Assembly (NCBI GenBank): GCA_963693305.1
Contig: OY855913.1
Location: 13,449,701-13,513,700, forward strand
Length of the DNA stretch: 64,000 nucleotides
Origin: Meandrina meandrites
Lineage: Eukaryota; Cnidaria; Anthozoa; Scleractinia; Meandrinidae
Direction: 5' to 3'
A program made the position numbers and the translations under genes. A model generated the notes under the pieces. The model saw only the letters and a list, made by a program, of their open reading frames with translations. It ran no database searches and was not told where the DNA came from. Positions within the stretch are counted from its first letter, which is position 1, and every line of letters starts with the position of its first letter. Shown piece by piece: positions 1-10,800 of this stretch.

Positions 1-2
1 GG

Positions 3-200
3 CGTACTTGTAATGGGTGTCAATACGAGCATGTCTGCTACAAGTGCGGACAAGGTCACCCAGCCAGTCAATGCCGCTCCACAACCACCACCACTCCCAA
101 AACCCGCTCATTTTCCAACCCAAAATCCGCCCATGTGCGATCCACTAGTTTCCCTAATAGGTCAACCTCCAGTGACCCCAGTAAACCTGGAGCACCTTAA
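3..200 (+). pseudogene. DIRS-type retrotransposon gag C-terminal fragment
   Basis: The frame starting at base 3 is open to a TAA at 198-200. It encodes a Cys/His knuckle-like segment (CNGCQYEHVCYKCGQGHP then ASQC) followed by a Ser/Thr/Pro-rich tail. This cysteine pattern just before the pol start is usual for the end of Gag in DIRS/Ngaro elements of aquatic animals. The frame overlaps the pol frame beginning at 13, as is common for these elements. The 5' part lies outside the window. Family placement relies on the adjacent RT fragment. Confidence 0.6.
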
Positions 201-740
201 GTTTTATCTCCAAGGGTATGATGAGTCGTTAGCAGATTTTCTTATTTCGGGTTTCAAGTATGGCTTTGGGGTTAATTTTTTCGGTGAGCAATCCTCTTAC
301 GAATCTTCCAATTTGAAAAGCGCATATGATCACCCAGACGTCGTTAGGGCTAAGCTTCGAAAAGAAATCAAGGCAGGGATAATTTCTGGTCCTTTTACCG
401 GTCCCGCCATTTCCCGCTTTTCGTACTTCTCCTCTTGGGGTAGTTCCCAAAAAAACCCCTTCAGAATTTAGGCATTTATCTTACCTCCTGGGAGGTCTGT
501 TAATGATTTTATCCCTAAGGAACTAACTGCTGTGCACTATGCTACAATTGATGATGCCATTTCCATCATCAAAAAAATGGGGCCCGGCTGTTACATGGCA
601 AAAACCGGCATACAATCGGCTTTTCGGATTATACCCATCCACCATTAAGATTTCAACCTCTTGGGTATGCAGTGGGAGGGCTGTTATTATTTCGATCGGT
701 GCCTTCCGATGGGCTTAGCTATTTCGTGTAGTCACAGGCG
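13..740 (+). pseudogene. DIRS-type reverse transcriptase, N-terminal fragment
   Basis: Frame 1 has a proline-rich stretch and then RT-type sequence: a YGFGVNFFG segment, LKSAYDHPDVV, and an AGIISGPF motif that resemble the region before RT motif 1 of DIRS polyproteins. An in-frame TAG at 469-471 sits where these proteins read RLIHHLS. The frame then resumes with GGSV-like SVNDFIPKE, a DDA motif, an AKTGIQSAFR segment (normally a K-D-I-E type RT motif) and CLPMGLA. A second in-frame TAA is at 646-648. Similarity stops at about 740, so the catalytic YxDD region, RNase H and the rest are missing. It is a dead, truncated copy. Confidence 0.75.
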
Positions 741-2636
741 GACCACCCTATGTGTTCGTGGTTAATAATTGTTGACATAAGGTTATATCGAAATCAATGG
801 CGCGTATAGAAGAAGACAAACATTACGTCGGCTTCGATTTACTACAAAATATAAAAATAGTACCCAGTGGGTACATGAGTCTAATGCGTCACAGATTGTT
901 AGTGCGGTTAAAATATCTTGAAGTAGTTTCGGTATTTACGGCATAGAGCAAGGGGTGTAGTGGAGATTTGGTAGTAAGGTTGGTTCAGAAGAAGTCGATA
1001 ATATTTGTTCTATTAAGTATATATATTCAGAAAGTTGACAATATGTTATATTTGAAATAGGAAAAACGTGTTACTTAGGGTTTGAGTTCATCGATTCATG
1101 TTAAAAGATTAGTGCATTGTAGACCATAGGAAGATCGTACAGGTTTAGAGAGGGGGGATCCTGAAAAAATTTGTTTGCAAAAGCAAAAAAAAGCCCAACT
1201 AAATTTTTTGCAGGCATGTAAGAAATTGTCTGCAGGAAGATGACACCGGAAAAAAATGTTTTCATAGACAACGATACACAAAAGAATTGTTTGTCTTGGA
1301 AAAGTCTTCATCCCCCAGCTTCCAAAAAAATAATGGTCCGCCCCATAGATAGACAAGATACAGCCACTTATTCAGTATTCTAAATATCCTAAATCCCATC
1401 AAAATAAGCCAATTTTTTTTTTCAATTCCTCTGCAATTTATGCAATACTGCTCAACAAAGATTTCAATTTCCTTACACGTTTTGACACAGGAGAGCAAAG
1501 AAAACATTGCGTGCAGAATGTAATTTAATTAAGCGAAATATTTTGACGTCTATTAAACACTGCAAGCAGTTGAATGAAAAAGTTTTGTTTTCATGACTGA
1601 GAACAGCTTTCAAATAGTCAATACATGGAAATAACAATCAGATTAGAATTCAATGACTATTAAAGCGAGTTTTCATTGTCTTAAGTACTTTTTGGCAAGT
1701 TTCAATATTTATGCAAATTTCGCGCGAAATGTAATTTGATTACACTGTCTTATTTTCAAGCTCTACATTGAATCTTGTATCGTGAAAACAAAACTCTTTT
1801 TAATGAAAGTTGCATTCTGTGAATGAAATCCTGCTTCAGTTGAATTGAACAATCAATTGCTGACTACAATCTTATTTAATTTTCCATTTTTTTTTTCAGT
1901 TATTTTTGGTTTATGTTTTTTACATCAAAAGATGTCGATTTCACGTTGCGTTTCCCAGGGATTATAAAAAAAACATGCAGCTGGAAGGAGAACATTTTCA
2001 GTGGCTTCACACTTGAAAACGAGGATTCATATTTTTTTGCACTGTAAAACATTTATTCCAATTACATACATGACAATTTCTTTTACAAGTGCGTGTCGTG
2101 CTCGAGCTCCGTTCGACCGTTGCTTCGTTAACAACATCCTTGCTTCCTGATTGGATTACGATCATCGCATCAAGCCCGCAATGAGGCGGGCTATTGTTTA
2201 AGCACAATTACGCCGAACGATTATCGATCCCGAACCATTCCCTTGGGATTGCTAACAGCTTTTTTCCACTACATAGAGTCTAAAGCGCATGCGCATTAGA
2301 CTCAAAAACTTAAGATGAAATGTTGATTGAGTCTTGTGTCATGTTTATTCGCCTCTCCGAGCCCTTAAAAGCGTTATTTTGCGAGATGATTTAGCGACCA
2401 GTAGTAAACAGAGAGAGAAGGGAGAACAAGGCAGGCAGCTTTACCGCCGGCGGTCGCGACCTTGTCCTATTCAAGCTAGAACTGACGCTAAACCATCAAA
2501 ATTCTCACCTCGAAAACACGGGCATCCGAACAACTAGATATTTCTCTGTCCCTGTGCCGAGTTAGAGCTTCATCCTTTCAATATTTTCCGAGAAAAGCGA
2601 TCCCGAAGTCTCAAAAGTACCTTTCTCCATATGATC
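741..2636. other. AT-rich non-coding stretch
   Basis: I see no supported gene here. Short open frames on the minus strand near 1100-1500 show no recognisable motif. A near-perfect 28-bp palindrome around GCGCATGCGC lies at about 2275-2303. If the flanking DIRS fragments were once one element, this stretch would replace most of its RT and RNase H region. Confidence 0.5.
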
Positions 2637-2808
2637 AGTGCAAAATTCTGAACCAAAGGAATGTTAGGAACGCGAGCCCATTCGAATCTACCAATCAACG
2701 CGTTGCCTGTTCAAATGCCCAAGCCCGCCCCAACGGTCACGACGCGTTGATTGGTAGATTCGAATGGGCTCGCGTTCCTAACATTCCTTTGGTTCAGAAT
2801 TTTGCACT
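2637..2808. repeat. Perfect 67-bp inverted repeat with 38-bp loop
   Basis: Arms 2637-2703 and 2742-2808 are exact reverse complements over 67 bases; the central end of each arm contains the palindrome ACGCGT. The right arm runs into the tyrosine recombinase fragment. Perfect arms imply recent inversion or gene conversion. I cannot tell whether this is a structural part of the DIRS element or a rearrangement. Confidence 0.9.
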
Positions 2809-3063
2809 TACTTGTTTTGGCATGCCAGACCTTTCATCAACTTCTGTCAGAGAGTTCAATCAACAACTTCGCACTTCGTTATCTTTTTGTGGCCTCGACA
2901 CGTCTCGCTACAAAGCTCACGGGTTTCGAATCGGGGCTTCTAGCCATGCCGCGTCAACTGGTCTTCAACTAGTCTTTCGGACGCTCAGATACGCCATCTT
3001 GAACGCTGGAAATCTGACGCTTTTAAATCTTATATTCGCCCAGAAGCGATTTTTACGGCGTAA
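2800..3063 (+). pseudogene. DIRS-type tyrosine recombinase C-terminal fragment
   Basis: Read in frame 2 to about 2965, then in frame 1 to a TAA at 3061-3063. The first part gives FNQQLRTSLSFCGLD, RYKAHGFRIGASSHAA; the second gives LSDAQIRHLERWKSDAFK and SYIRP. This is the C-terminal catalytic half of a lambda-integrase-type recombinase. The H-x-x-R box is HGFR, the Trp box is ERW, and the likely nucleophilic Tyr is in SYIRP. A one-base shift near 2965-2971 breaks the frame. The N-terminal half is not recognisable upstream. It is probably the 3' end of the DIRS-like element whose RT is at 13-740, but they could come from different copies. Confidence 0.8.
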
Positions 3064-3089
3064 CGTGCCATCTTTTCAGGGCGCGATTT

Positions 3090-3649
3090 ATCTAGTTTTC
3101 TTACAGCATTGTATTTCACGACTCGAGTGGTTCAGACATGGGCTGTCACTCATCCGTCGAGAATGTTTCTCTTGTTTTATTCCAACATTGTATTTCACGA
3201 CTCGAGTGGTTCAGACATAGGCTGTCACTCATCCGTCTAGAATGTCTCTCTTGTTTTCTTACAACATGGTATTTCACGACTCGAGTGGTTCAGACACGGG
3301 CTGTCACTCATCCGTCTAGAAAGTCTATCTTGTTTTATTACAACATTGTATTTCACGACGCGAGTGGTTCAGACATGGGCTGTCACTCATCCGTCTAGAA
3401 TGTCTCTCTTGTTTTCTTACAACATGGTATTTCACGACTCGAGTGGTTCAGACATGGGTTGTCACTCATCCGTCTAGAATGTCTATCTTGTTTTATTACA
3501 ACATTGTATTTCACGACGCGAGTGGTTCAGACATGGGCTGTCACTCATCCGTCTAGAATGTCTATCTTGTTTTCTTACAACATGGTATTTCACGATGCCA
3601 GTGGTTCAGACATGGGCTGTCACTCATCCGTCTAGAATGTCTATCTTGT
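3090..3649. repeat. 79-bp tandem repeat array, about seven copies
   Basis: The motif GTATTTCACGA recurs at 3111, 3190, 3269, 3348, 3427, 3506 and 3585, an exact 79-base spacing. Each unit also holds GTGGTTCAGACATGGGCTG and CACTCATCCGTCTAGAA. Units differ by a few substitutions, with alternating variants (ACTCGAG or ACGCGAG; TTACAACATGG or TTACAACATTG). Degenerate single copies of the CAGACATGGGCTG core follow near 3712 and 3806. The array begins about 27 bases after the recombinase stop codon, so it is probably part of the DIRS 3' region. Confidence 0.9.
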
Positions 3650-3854
3650 AAGAGTATTGTTAATGGCGTATAAACGTGTTCACGATAGTAATTGTTTTTC
3701 TTGAGCTGTTTAGACGTGGGCTGCAGCTATTTTAAGATTTTTAATTTTGAGTTTAATTTTAATTTTAGCCTTGTTAACCTCTCGTTTGTAGAATGTTGCG
3801 TTCCAGACATGGGCTGCGCATTTATGACGACCTAAGAAAATTTAACAAACTTCT

Positions 3855-4088
3855 CCAGATGTTTTTGCCAATGAATGCAACACCTTAAGATCAATGTTTC
3901 TTAAATTAAAGTATCCTCCGCGCCTAATTGAATCAACCATTAACAACTTTACCCGCACACGAGATCAAGCAAGACCACCGGAAGAAGCCCAGCAAGACAA
4001 GCCCATCAGAATTGTTTTGCCATTTAAAGACCAGAGATCGGCTGACGCTTTACGCCGTAATCTTAACGACCTTAGAGTCTCTGACTGA
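3855..4088 (+). pseudogene. Penelope-like element reverse transcriptase, C-terminal fragment
   Basis: The frame reads ANECNTLRSMFLKLKYP, LIESTINNF, then PIRIVLPFKDQRSADALRR and NDLRVSD before a TGA at 4086-4088. The pair of segments, a helix-turn-helix-like part with a YP-x-x-L-I pattern followed by V-L-P-F/Y and an R-R dipeptide, is typical of the region between the RT and GIY-YIG domains of Penelope-like elements. Both ends are truncated. No GIY-YIG part follows. Confidence 0.65.
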
Positions 4089-4830
4089 GTAATCCGGGCA
4101 AAATCAAAAATGTCGGAAGAAGGGGGTCGGCCAATCTCCACCATATTTATGTTGCATACAGGTCTTACCCAACTAGTAACCATGGCAACATTTTTTTGTT
4201 GATCGACTTCATTGTTTCGGAGATCAGACCACCCCCCAAAAAATTGCCTCAGTGGCGTCACAAAAGTTGTGATTTTGGGCCACCTTTACCAGTGTGTATC
4301 TCTGAACGTTTTCAAGCAACAGATTTAAAGTCGGGACTTTGTACAAAACTCTTCCTAGGGTTCTTCGTAACAATGAAACGGACTGACTACGATGCATGGC
4401 GAGCGAATCAAAGACAACATGTGCAGAAGAAAAACAAGATAAACAACAGAAAACGAATTTTCGAAAACGTTAGAAATTGTTATTGGTATCATGGTATCCT
4501 CCGCCCAGTAAGCAGTCCCCACAGTACTAAACGACCCCTCCCCCCCCTTTCTGATGCCCAGTCCACTCGCAAGGTTTCATGTTGTGAACCGCACCGGCGC
4601 AGTTCATTTTGCAGTCATTTTGCCAATGGTTGTGCAAAATGTCATCCACCTCTTATGCAACTTATTATCTGTTCCATGGACAGAAATTGTACGACGAATA
4701 AACGGACTAAAACCAAGCCTCAAAAGGTGACAGACGGAAGTCAGTGGAAATGTCCATACATTTTACATGCCAACGACAGTCTTACACGGAGATCAACATT
4801 ATTTTATCTGCTGTCTACTGAATTTGTTGG
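4089..4830. other. Unassigned sequence with a spurious long frame
   Basis: One plus-strand frame is open from 4196 to 5020, but it runs straight through the tRNA-derived SINE and shows no domain, so I do not call it a gene. A C-rich patch lies near 4540. Nothing else is recognised. Confidence 0.5.
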
Positions 4831-5110
4831 GAGGCGCGGTGGCCTAATGGTTAGTGCGCTGGACTCCGGATCGGGCGGTCCGGGTTCGAGCCCTGACCGG
4901 GGCACTGCGTTGTGTTCTTGGGCAAGATACTTTACTCTCATAGTGCCTCTCTCCACCCAGGTGTATAAATGGGTACCGGCGAATTTACTGCTGGGGGTAA
5001 CCCCATCCAGGGGGGAGTAGAAATACTCCTAATCGCTTCATGCTACGGAAACCGGGGATAAGCACCGGCCTGATGGGCCACTTGGCCCTTTGAATCTAAC
5101 GTTTCGATGA
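4831..5110 (+). mobile_element. tRNA-derived SINE
   Basis: The head has a polymerase III A box (TGGCCTAATGGTTAG, 4840-4854) and B box (GGTTCGAGCCC, 4883-4893) in tRNA-like spacing. The body has TTCTTGGGCAAGATACTTTA and AGGTGTATAAATGGGTACC, which resemble segments conserved in invertebrate SINEs. The 3' end is near 5110. There is no acceptor-stem pairing or terminal structure of a working tRNA gene, so this is a SINE rather than a tRNA. Expected to depend on a partner LINE. Confidence 0.8.
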
Positions 5111-5194
5111 GACTGAAGGAAAAAATATTAATTTTTATACACATACAGAAAAGAATATCCGTAACATTTTCCAGTTGCGTGATTTAAACTCCCG

Positions 5195-5830
5195 ATCGCG
5201 ATGTGGCCGAGTGGACGTTTGGGTCTGGTCACCAACAAAAAAAAAATAAAAATAATAATAAATCCCCTGCATAGCAAGAACCCTGTTCACCCATGGCTGC
5301 GTGGTTAAAAAAACATCCCATGTAGCGCAAGAACCGAACTGGGCCCATGGCCGCGCGGTTAATAATAAAACCTGTGCAGAGCAAGAACCGCGCCCATTCC
5401 ATGGCTGCGCGGTTAAAAAAAAATCCCATTTGGCACAAGAACCGCGCTGGGCCCATGGCTGTCTGGTTAAAAAAAATCGTGTCAAGGCCCTGCTGGTTAA
5501 GAGAAGCAAAGAGGGCTATGGGGACGAGAATGGGCTCTGGAGACAAAGGATTTCCAGTCCAAGGTTCTTAAGGATGTATGCAGTCGTGATGTTTCTATAT
5601 ACTGTGTGGGAGAGTCATGGCATCTTTCACTTCTGCTGAAGATTTCTTTGTCTCAAATGGGCAATAAAAAAAAATCGAATTATCAAAAATTCCATGTCCT
5701 CGGAGCCCTTCGTTTCTCGTACCAAGGCCCTGCCAGCTAGGAGAAGAAAAAAGGGCTACGGGGACAAGTATGGTGGAAAGCAAGAACCGAATTGAGTCTG
5801 GTCACAGACAAAAAAAACAGATAAATGATA
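5195..5830. repeat. 54-bp tandem repeats and related duplicated blocks
   Basis: GCAAGAACC recurs at 5274, 5327, 5381 and (as CACAAGAACC) about 5435, a period of 53-54 bases; each unit also has CCATGGCTGCGCGGTTAA. A block with GGCCCTGCTGGTTAAGAGAAG near 5485 recurs in altered form near 5725, and GTCTGGTCAC followed by an A-run occurs at 5222 and 5797. A tRNA-like A box (TGGCCGAGTGG) at about 5203 suggests that a second SINE family seeded the array, which is inference. Confidence 0.7.
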
Positions 5831-6309
5831 AATAATTTATAACCGCACTTTTAAAAATTAACTCCATTTTTAGCACACCAACACGCAAGCAAAACGTGAA
5901 ACTCGACTCCCGCTAGAAACAAAGCACACGGTCGATTAAAATGATTCGATTTGACAGTCGGTTGAGGGGAGCTCTTCTTCACTATTTCCCAAGCTGTTTT
6001 CTTCTCTGTATTTTTATGTTTGTTTGGGAACATACATGTACTGTACCAGCACGATTGCTTTTATCGATCCGCTCTTCTGCTGTGTTTTACAGCAGCTTTG
6101 AGCTTTGATCACTCGAGTAGCCGCTGGCTTATCATATTCAAACAATAATGTTTATATCTTTCAAAATCCATCAGCACACTTTATGAGCATACTAAGTTCG
6201 ACTTCGCCTTTTTAGATTGTTGTAAAAAGTTTGGATCATAGCCGATCATAGAGCCTTAAATTACCACTCAGGCTATGTTGTGGAGCATTGTAGAATAAAA
6301 AGATTGGTT
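5831..6309. other. Sequence 3' of the HBS1-like gene, no feature seen
   Basis: This AT-rich stretch lies just beyond the inferred poly(A) site of the minus-strand HBS1-like gene. No exon, repeat family or RNA gene is recognised. Confidence 0.5.
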
Positions 6310-6319
6310 GGAAAGAGAG

Positions 6320-6415
6320 AATTGTGTCCCTGGATCACTTTATTATTTATACAAATGTACCAATCCCTTTCAACACAACATTTGGATCAAATTTAACAGG
6401 GCTGCCACAAAAGTA
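6320..6415 (-). terminator. HBS1-like 3' UTR with poly(A) signal
   Basis: On the minus strand an AATAAA (plus-strand 6339-6344) lies about 70 bases after the stop codon of the terminal HBS1-like exon and is followed by a short run before intergenic sequence. This spacing suits cleavage near 6320. The 3' end is inferred from sequence only. Confidence 0.55.
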
Positions 6416-6578
6416 TCATACAGTGTAACTCACCTCTGTTACAACTCCGGCCGCAATTGTCTCACTGCCATAACGCAGCATAAATCTTCCAAGTTCTTTA
6501 TAGTCTTTATACAGTTCAACACAAACTGGTTTGTAGGTATGAATTACCACCTCAGCATTTGAATTCTTTGTTAAACAT
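6416..6578 (-). CDS. HBS1L: HBS1-like gene, terminal coding exon
   Basis: The exon is preceded by a pyrimidine-rich tract and a CAG acceptor (plus 6579-6581), and encodes [11 protein letters not shown], then [19 protein letters not shown] and [15 protein letters not shown] before TGA. The [17 protein letters not shown] and TIAAGVVTE strings are hallmarks of the C terminus of HBS1/HBS1L, the eEF1A-like GTPase that acts with Pelota to free stalled ribosomes. The first base completes an Arg codon split with the exon at 18714-18814. A strong donor-like GTGAGT directly follows the VTE codons, so an extra short last exon is possible; an intron ending at the next CAG would be only 32 bases, so read-through to TGA is preferred. 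Confidence 0.88.
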
Positions 6579-7568
6579 CTGGTCAAAAAGATACACAAAA
6601 ACGAGTTATTTTCAAGCAAATTAGTGCCAGATTTAAAGGCTTAAGAGGTAGTTTCCGTAAAAGCGGTCCGCTGCATTTCGGGTTGGAAAATCAATTTCCT
6701 TTAAACTTTGCCCATGTGAATAAAACCACCTCAGTTTTTGCAATTATTCTAATATATATTTTTTATGAATTAAAATAAATTCAACCGTGACTGGCCTATG
6801 TTTAGCAATGGCGACGAGTAAAAATTTCAAATATTGTCGAGCTCACTGCTTCAAAATACCTTAGTTTCAGGAATTGTTTTAGCTTTCCTGGATTAAATTA
6901 GTCCTTGATCTGTACAAAGCACACAATTTTGGTTTGTTCAACAGAAACGTATAATTACTATAAGAAATTAATTTTTGTTTGAAACCTGCTTTGTCATATA
7001 CAGCGACAGATCAAAAGTGCATCACTGTAGGTTTTTGTACTATTTACTAGCGATAAAGCGTGTCATGGAAATTGATCAGTGGCTTGCTGGTATTTTGGGG
7101 GATAATGCCCTTGGCTGAATGCCCACAAAAAATTTACAGTTGCCCTCAAAGCTTTGATTCTCGGCCAACTGTTCATTTATCGTACAATGTATTTAAAAGT
7201 TCCAGCGATTTTTTATTTTTCAGAAATTCACGAAAAATTGAAAACGCGGTCAAAGTGCGGTTTTGCTTCCGATCAAATACCCGAAATATGGTGCACGGAC
7301 GAAGCTACGGCAAACTCGTGAAATAGCTTCAATTACCGCCAAACTTTACACAAAGACAGAAAAACGACTAACAAGCATCCCTAACTTGTAAAAAATCCGA
7401 AATTTGTTGAAATTGTGATTTTGCGACCCATTTTATCAACCTCCTTGACGAGCGATTAAAATTGCGGCAAAATATAGGTCATGTTCAACAGCATAAAAAT
7501 ACCCCTGGTACCTAATTTTTCGATAATTTTACTTTACAGCCCTGAAATATCATTATTAAACATTCACC

Positions 7569-7813
7569 ATGCCAAGTTTCAGGGTCGAACTCGAAACGCT
7601 TCCCGCTGAGAAAATAAAAAATATCTGCGATACGATCAGCTCAAATGACAGAAGATTTATTGGCGAATTTGAGGCTACTCACCTTCAACTTGCAGATAAA
7701 ATTCGAAAATTAATTTTATTTCCGTCGATTTGTTTTAGACCTCAAGAAATATCCACTGGTATGTCAAAAAACACATTCAGAAGTTTTAGAAGCCATTAAA
7801 AGTAAAATTTGAG
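7569..7813 (+). pseudogene. Broken copy of small MPSFRVELE frame
   Basis: The frame begins MPSFRVELETLPAEKIKN in a good start context (ACCATGC) and is nearly identical to the intact minus-strand copy at 16538-16783. Here two bases are missing after LILFPSI (TTTGTTTT against TTTATGTTTT), which shifts the frame. The last codons end exactly where the 4.6-kb element is inserted. Function unknown. Confidence 0.5.
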
Positions 7814-10800
7814 GGGCGTTAACAAAACCAGGATCGGACCGGATCGGACCGGATTGTCAAAACCCGGACCGGATTGGACCGGATTGACAAAACCTGGACG
7901 GGATGTGATCCGACTGACAAAACCCGGATCGGCTCCAAAAAATCCATAAATTCCCGCCAAAATAGTCACGTGATATCTCTAGTCGAATATGGCAGAGAAG
8001 GAAGTAAGGAGACGTTCGCTGTGTGTTTCTTTTTCGTCAGTATTATCTTGGTAAGAAGTTTTGTTATTCAGTGACCCTGCTTATGATTTTCTTTCCTAGA
8101 GAGAAAGATCAAGAAGGAAGGGCGAGATACGAACAGGAAAATTGCATTAGCAGTAGAAACGAACACAAATTTGCAAGGACCACCGTGGGGAAACAGAAGT
8201 ACCGGATCCTCTCACTGTAGATGGGTCTTATCAGCTATAACTGATGTACATGTATCTTCAAACTGCCAGAATGTCTCGTATAATGATTATTGTAATTATC
8301 TCTTCTAGTTCTAAATTAAAAATATAATTGCCAGTTGTCTCACATCCTCATGTACAGCCCTCAAAGCACTAAAAAAACCTGAATTTAGTTTTAGTTCGTA
8401 ATCTTTTTGAACTTAGATATTCACTTTTCGGAATAATACCAACACCGTCTGATTACGAGGTGCGGTTGCCTTAGATCTACATCCCGCTTTTTTATTGATT
8501 ATTTGTAAAACTTTTTTACCTCGAATGAACATTAACTAGTCAATTTATTTTATTTTATTTTCATTTGTATTTTCATCTTTTATATATTTGCATGTTGTTC
8601 CCATTTTTCTTAAATTTTGTTTTGGCTATTCTGGTATTTTTTACATTTTTAGCTCATTCATGCGCGAAGCGCAATGAATGAGATATTGTGGGGGAACGAT
8701 GTGGACGGAAGTCTGTGGACAAATTGACATGGACATATTGACTTTGACATCCGATACGCGAGCGTGTTTGCACGTACGAACAAATTCAGCGTTGTAAATA
8801 ATAAAGATGGTAATTTTTTTTTCCTTCAAATTCAGCGTTTTTGCAGGTAAAGTTTCTAGAGACTTTCCCTGAGTCCCAAGGGTGCCTATTTTTTTTTATC
8901 TTCATTTTGATTTCTAAGTAATACTTGATACACAACTATCAAATTTTTTCTTCGGAAATAATTTCTTTTATTGTCCTAGCTTTGGTAGAGCTTGTCTCTT
9001 ATCAGATGCATCATCAACAGCTGTGAAGATAACTCGCTGTTTCCGTGTTTCGCAATGAATATTCAGTAAATTTTATGATTTGGCAGTATTCGCTCCGACT
9101 CCACCGCTTAAATATACACAAAAATAAAGATTCCATACTAAACAAGAACAGAGTACTCGTAAAACTTTACGTAGGTGAAAGATCAATAGCTCCTCGCTGG
9201 TGAGTAAACATCAAACGTTGAGTGATTTGAACTCTGACCTTGCGTGAATTGATCTCGGGCCAATTTTGCTTTACGAAGAAAATAACAGGCAGTCGAAAAC
9301 TGCAGGTTGATGCCAGTGGTGGTATGAAGATAAATAGTTTAAAAAAGAGCTTATCGGTGTCGCTGTCGATAAAATAAGCTCAAACCAAACTTGAAAACAG
9401 TGATAAAATTTTATTCACCCCGCGCGCCAGTTTAGAAGCTCACAAAACACGAAGACTTCCTAGAAAACATAAACTTAACAAGACCTCGGATACTTCGACA
9501 ACTGGTAGGTTTTAAATTCTGTACAACTGAAAATTACATCAACTCGATTGAGTGCACAGTTTCAGAAAAGCGGTAATTCGAGATGATAAAAATATTTGCA
9601 AATCAGCAGCATAAAACAGCACGAAATCCCTAATCAATCTACAGAACTAATACTAAATTGACACAAGCAATACTTGCCACACTTTCCATTACTTTTACTA
9701 TTAATAAAAATACTCCGTTATATTTTCTGACGGAATGTAGTAATTATCGATTGAAAATTGAAAGAATGCGTATCGATCAAAATCACTGTCTGTCTCAAAT
9801 CTAAAGACGTTCGCTTCGAAAGCCTAAAAATCCTTACTTTGCTAAACTAATAAAAAAACAATTGAAAGAAACTTTGCTTCAAGCCCATTTCCTTTAAGAT
9901 TGAGCGAAGAATTTTTCGAAAAGCGACAAAATATCAAAATGAAATTCGACAAGCGAGCGTTTCAAATTTGCTGGTATATAACTTCAGGTGGCTCGACTGG
10001 GTTTTTTAGGGGCAACACCGCTCAAGTTTGAGAACTAACCAGACTGTCATTAACAATGCCATCGAAAAACGATCACCACAGCTGAATTAGGTAAAGATGA
10101 AAATTTGTTATGACCAGTGTCATTTTGACATCGGAGTTGTCATAGCAACGTAATGTCGTCATCACGTTTATCAATTTCGTTCGTATTGCTCGGCACCAGG
10201 AGATTTTTTCGGAAATCGCTCACGGGAGCATGTACCTCCTATACCTGCCTCAATGTTGGCAAAGTTTGAACAAATTCTGTGAGAGCGTTATCGAAATTTT
10301 TGGGGATGAAGTTTCGAGGGTCATAAATACAGTAAAGAACATACTATTGAGATAATAGGGTAATATCTGAAGAACACGATGCGCTTTGGGAACGCAGTTT
10401 CATCCCATAGTAGTTTGATGCCATTTAAAATTGTGTATACAAAATTATGGGGATCGCGACGACCGATTGCGAAAAAAACGGATTTGATGAGCGTGCATTC
10501 AGGTGCTCTTGTTGCCACTTTTGTAAATAATTTGGTCTACACCTACAAATGTGATAATTATTTAAAAACTTGTCAATCTCGAGGTTTGTCATCAGTTTAT
10601 ATGGCCTGCAAGTTTCAAGGTCATTGAAAACACGTAAGGCAGTAAAATCGGGGCTCCAATGTACTACTTTTTTCCCCAGATTTTGTGTTTACAAGTGAGT
10701 GTCCTCATTATTCACGGGCATTGTATTCAACTTTCATTTTCACGTGCACAACTCAGAAAAAAAATCATTTGCATTTTATCAGTGAGTTTAGACTTTTTTC

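Noticed and set aside
3138..3398. Protein-coding frames across the 79-bp array
   Set aside because: 79 is not a multiple of three and frames are by-products of repetition; no domain.
3090..3649. CRISPR-like array
   Set aside because: The 79-base units are contiguous with no unique spacers, and the setting is a eukaryotic intergenic region with transposons.
4831..4905. Functional tRNA gene
   Set aside because: A and B boxes are present, but there is no complementary acceptor stem, and the sequence continues into a SINE body.
4196..5020. Plus-strand 274-codon open frame
   Set aside because: It runs through the tRNA-derived SINE and has no domain, no splice context and no biased composition; the part over the SINE is the usual chance translation of such repeats.
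6380..6415. Extra last HBS1 exon after the GTGAGT donor
   Set aside because: The only near acceptor makes a 32-base intron, below usual limits; read-through to TGA with a following AATAAA is simpler, though a distant exon is not excluded.
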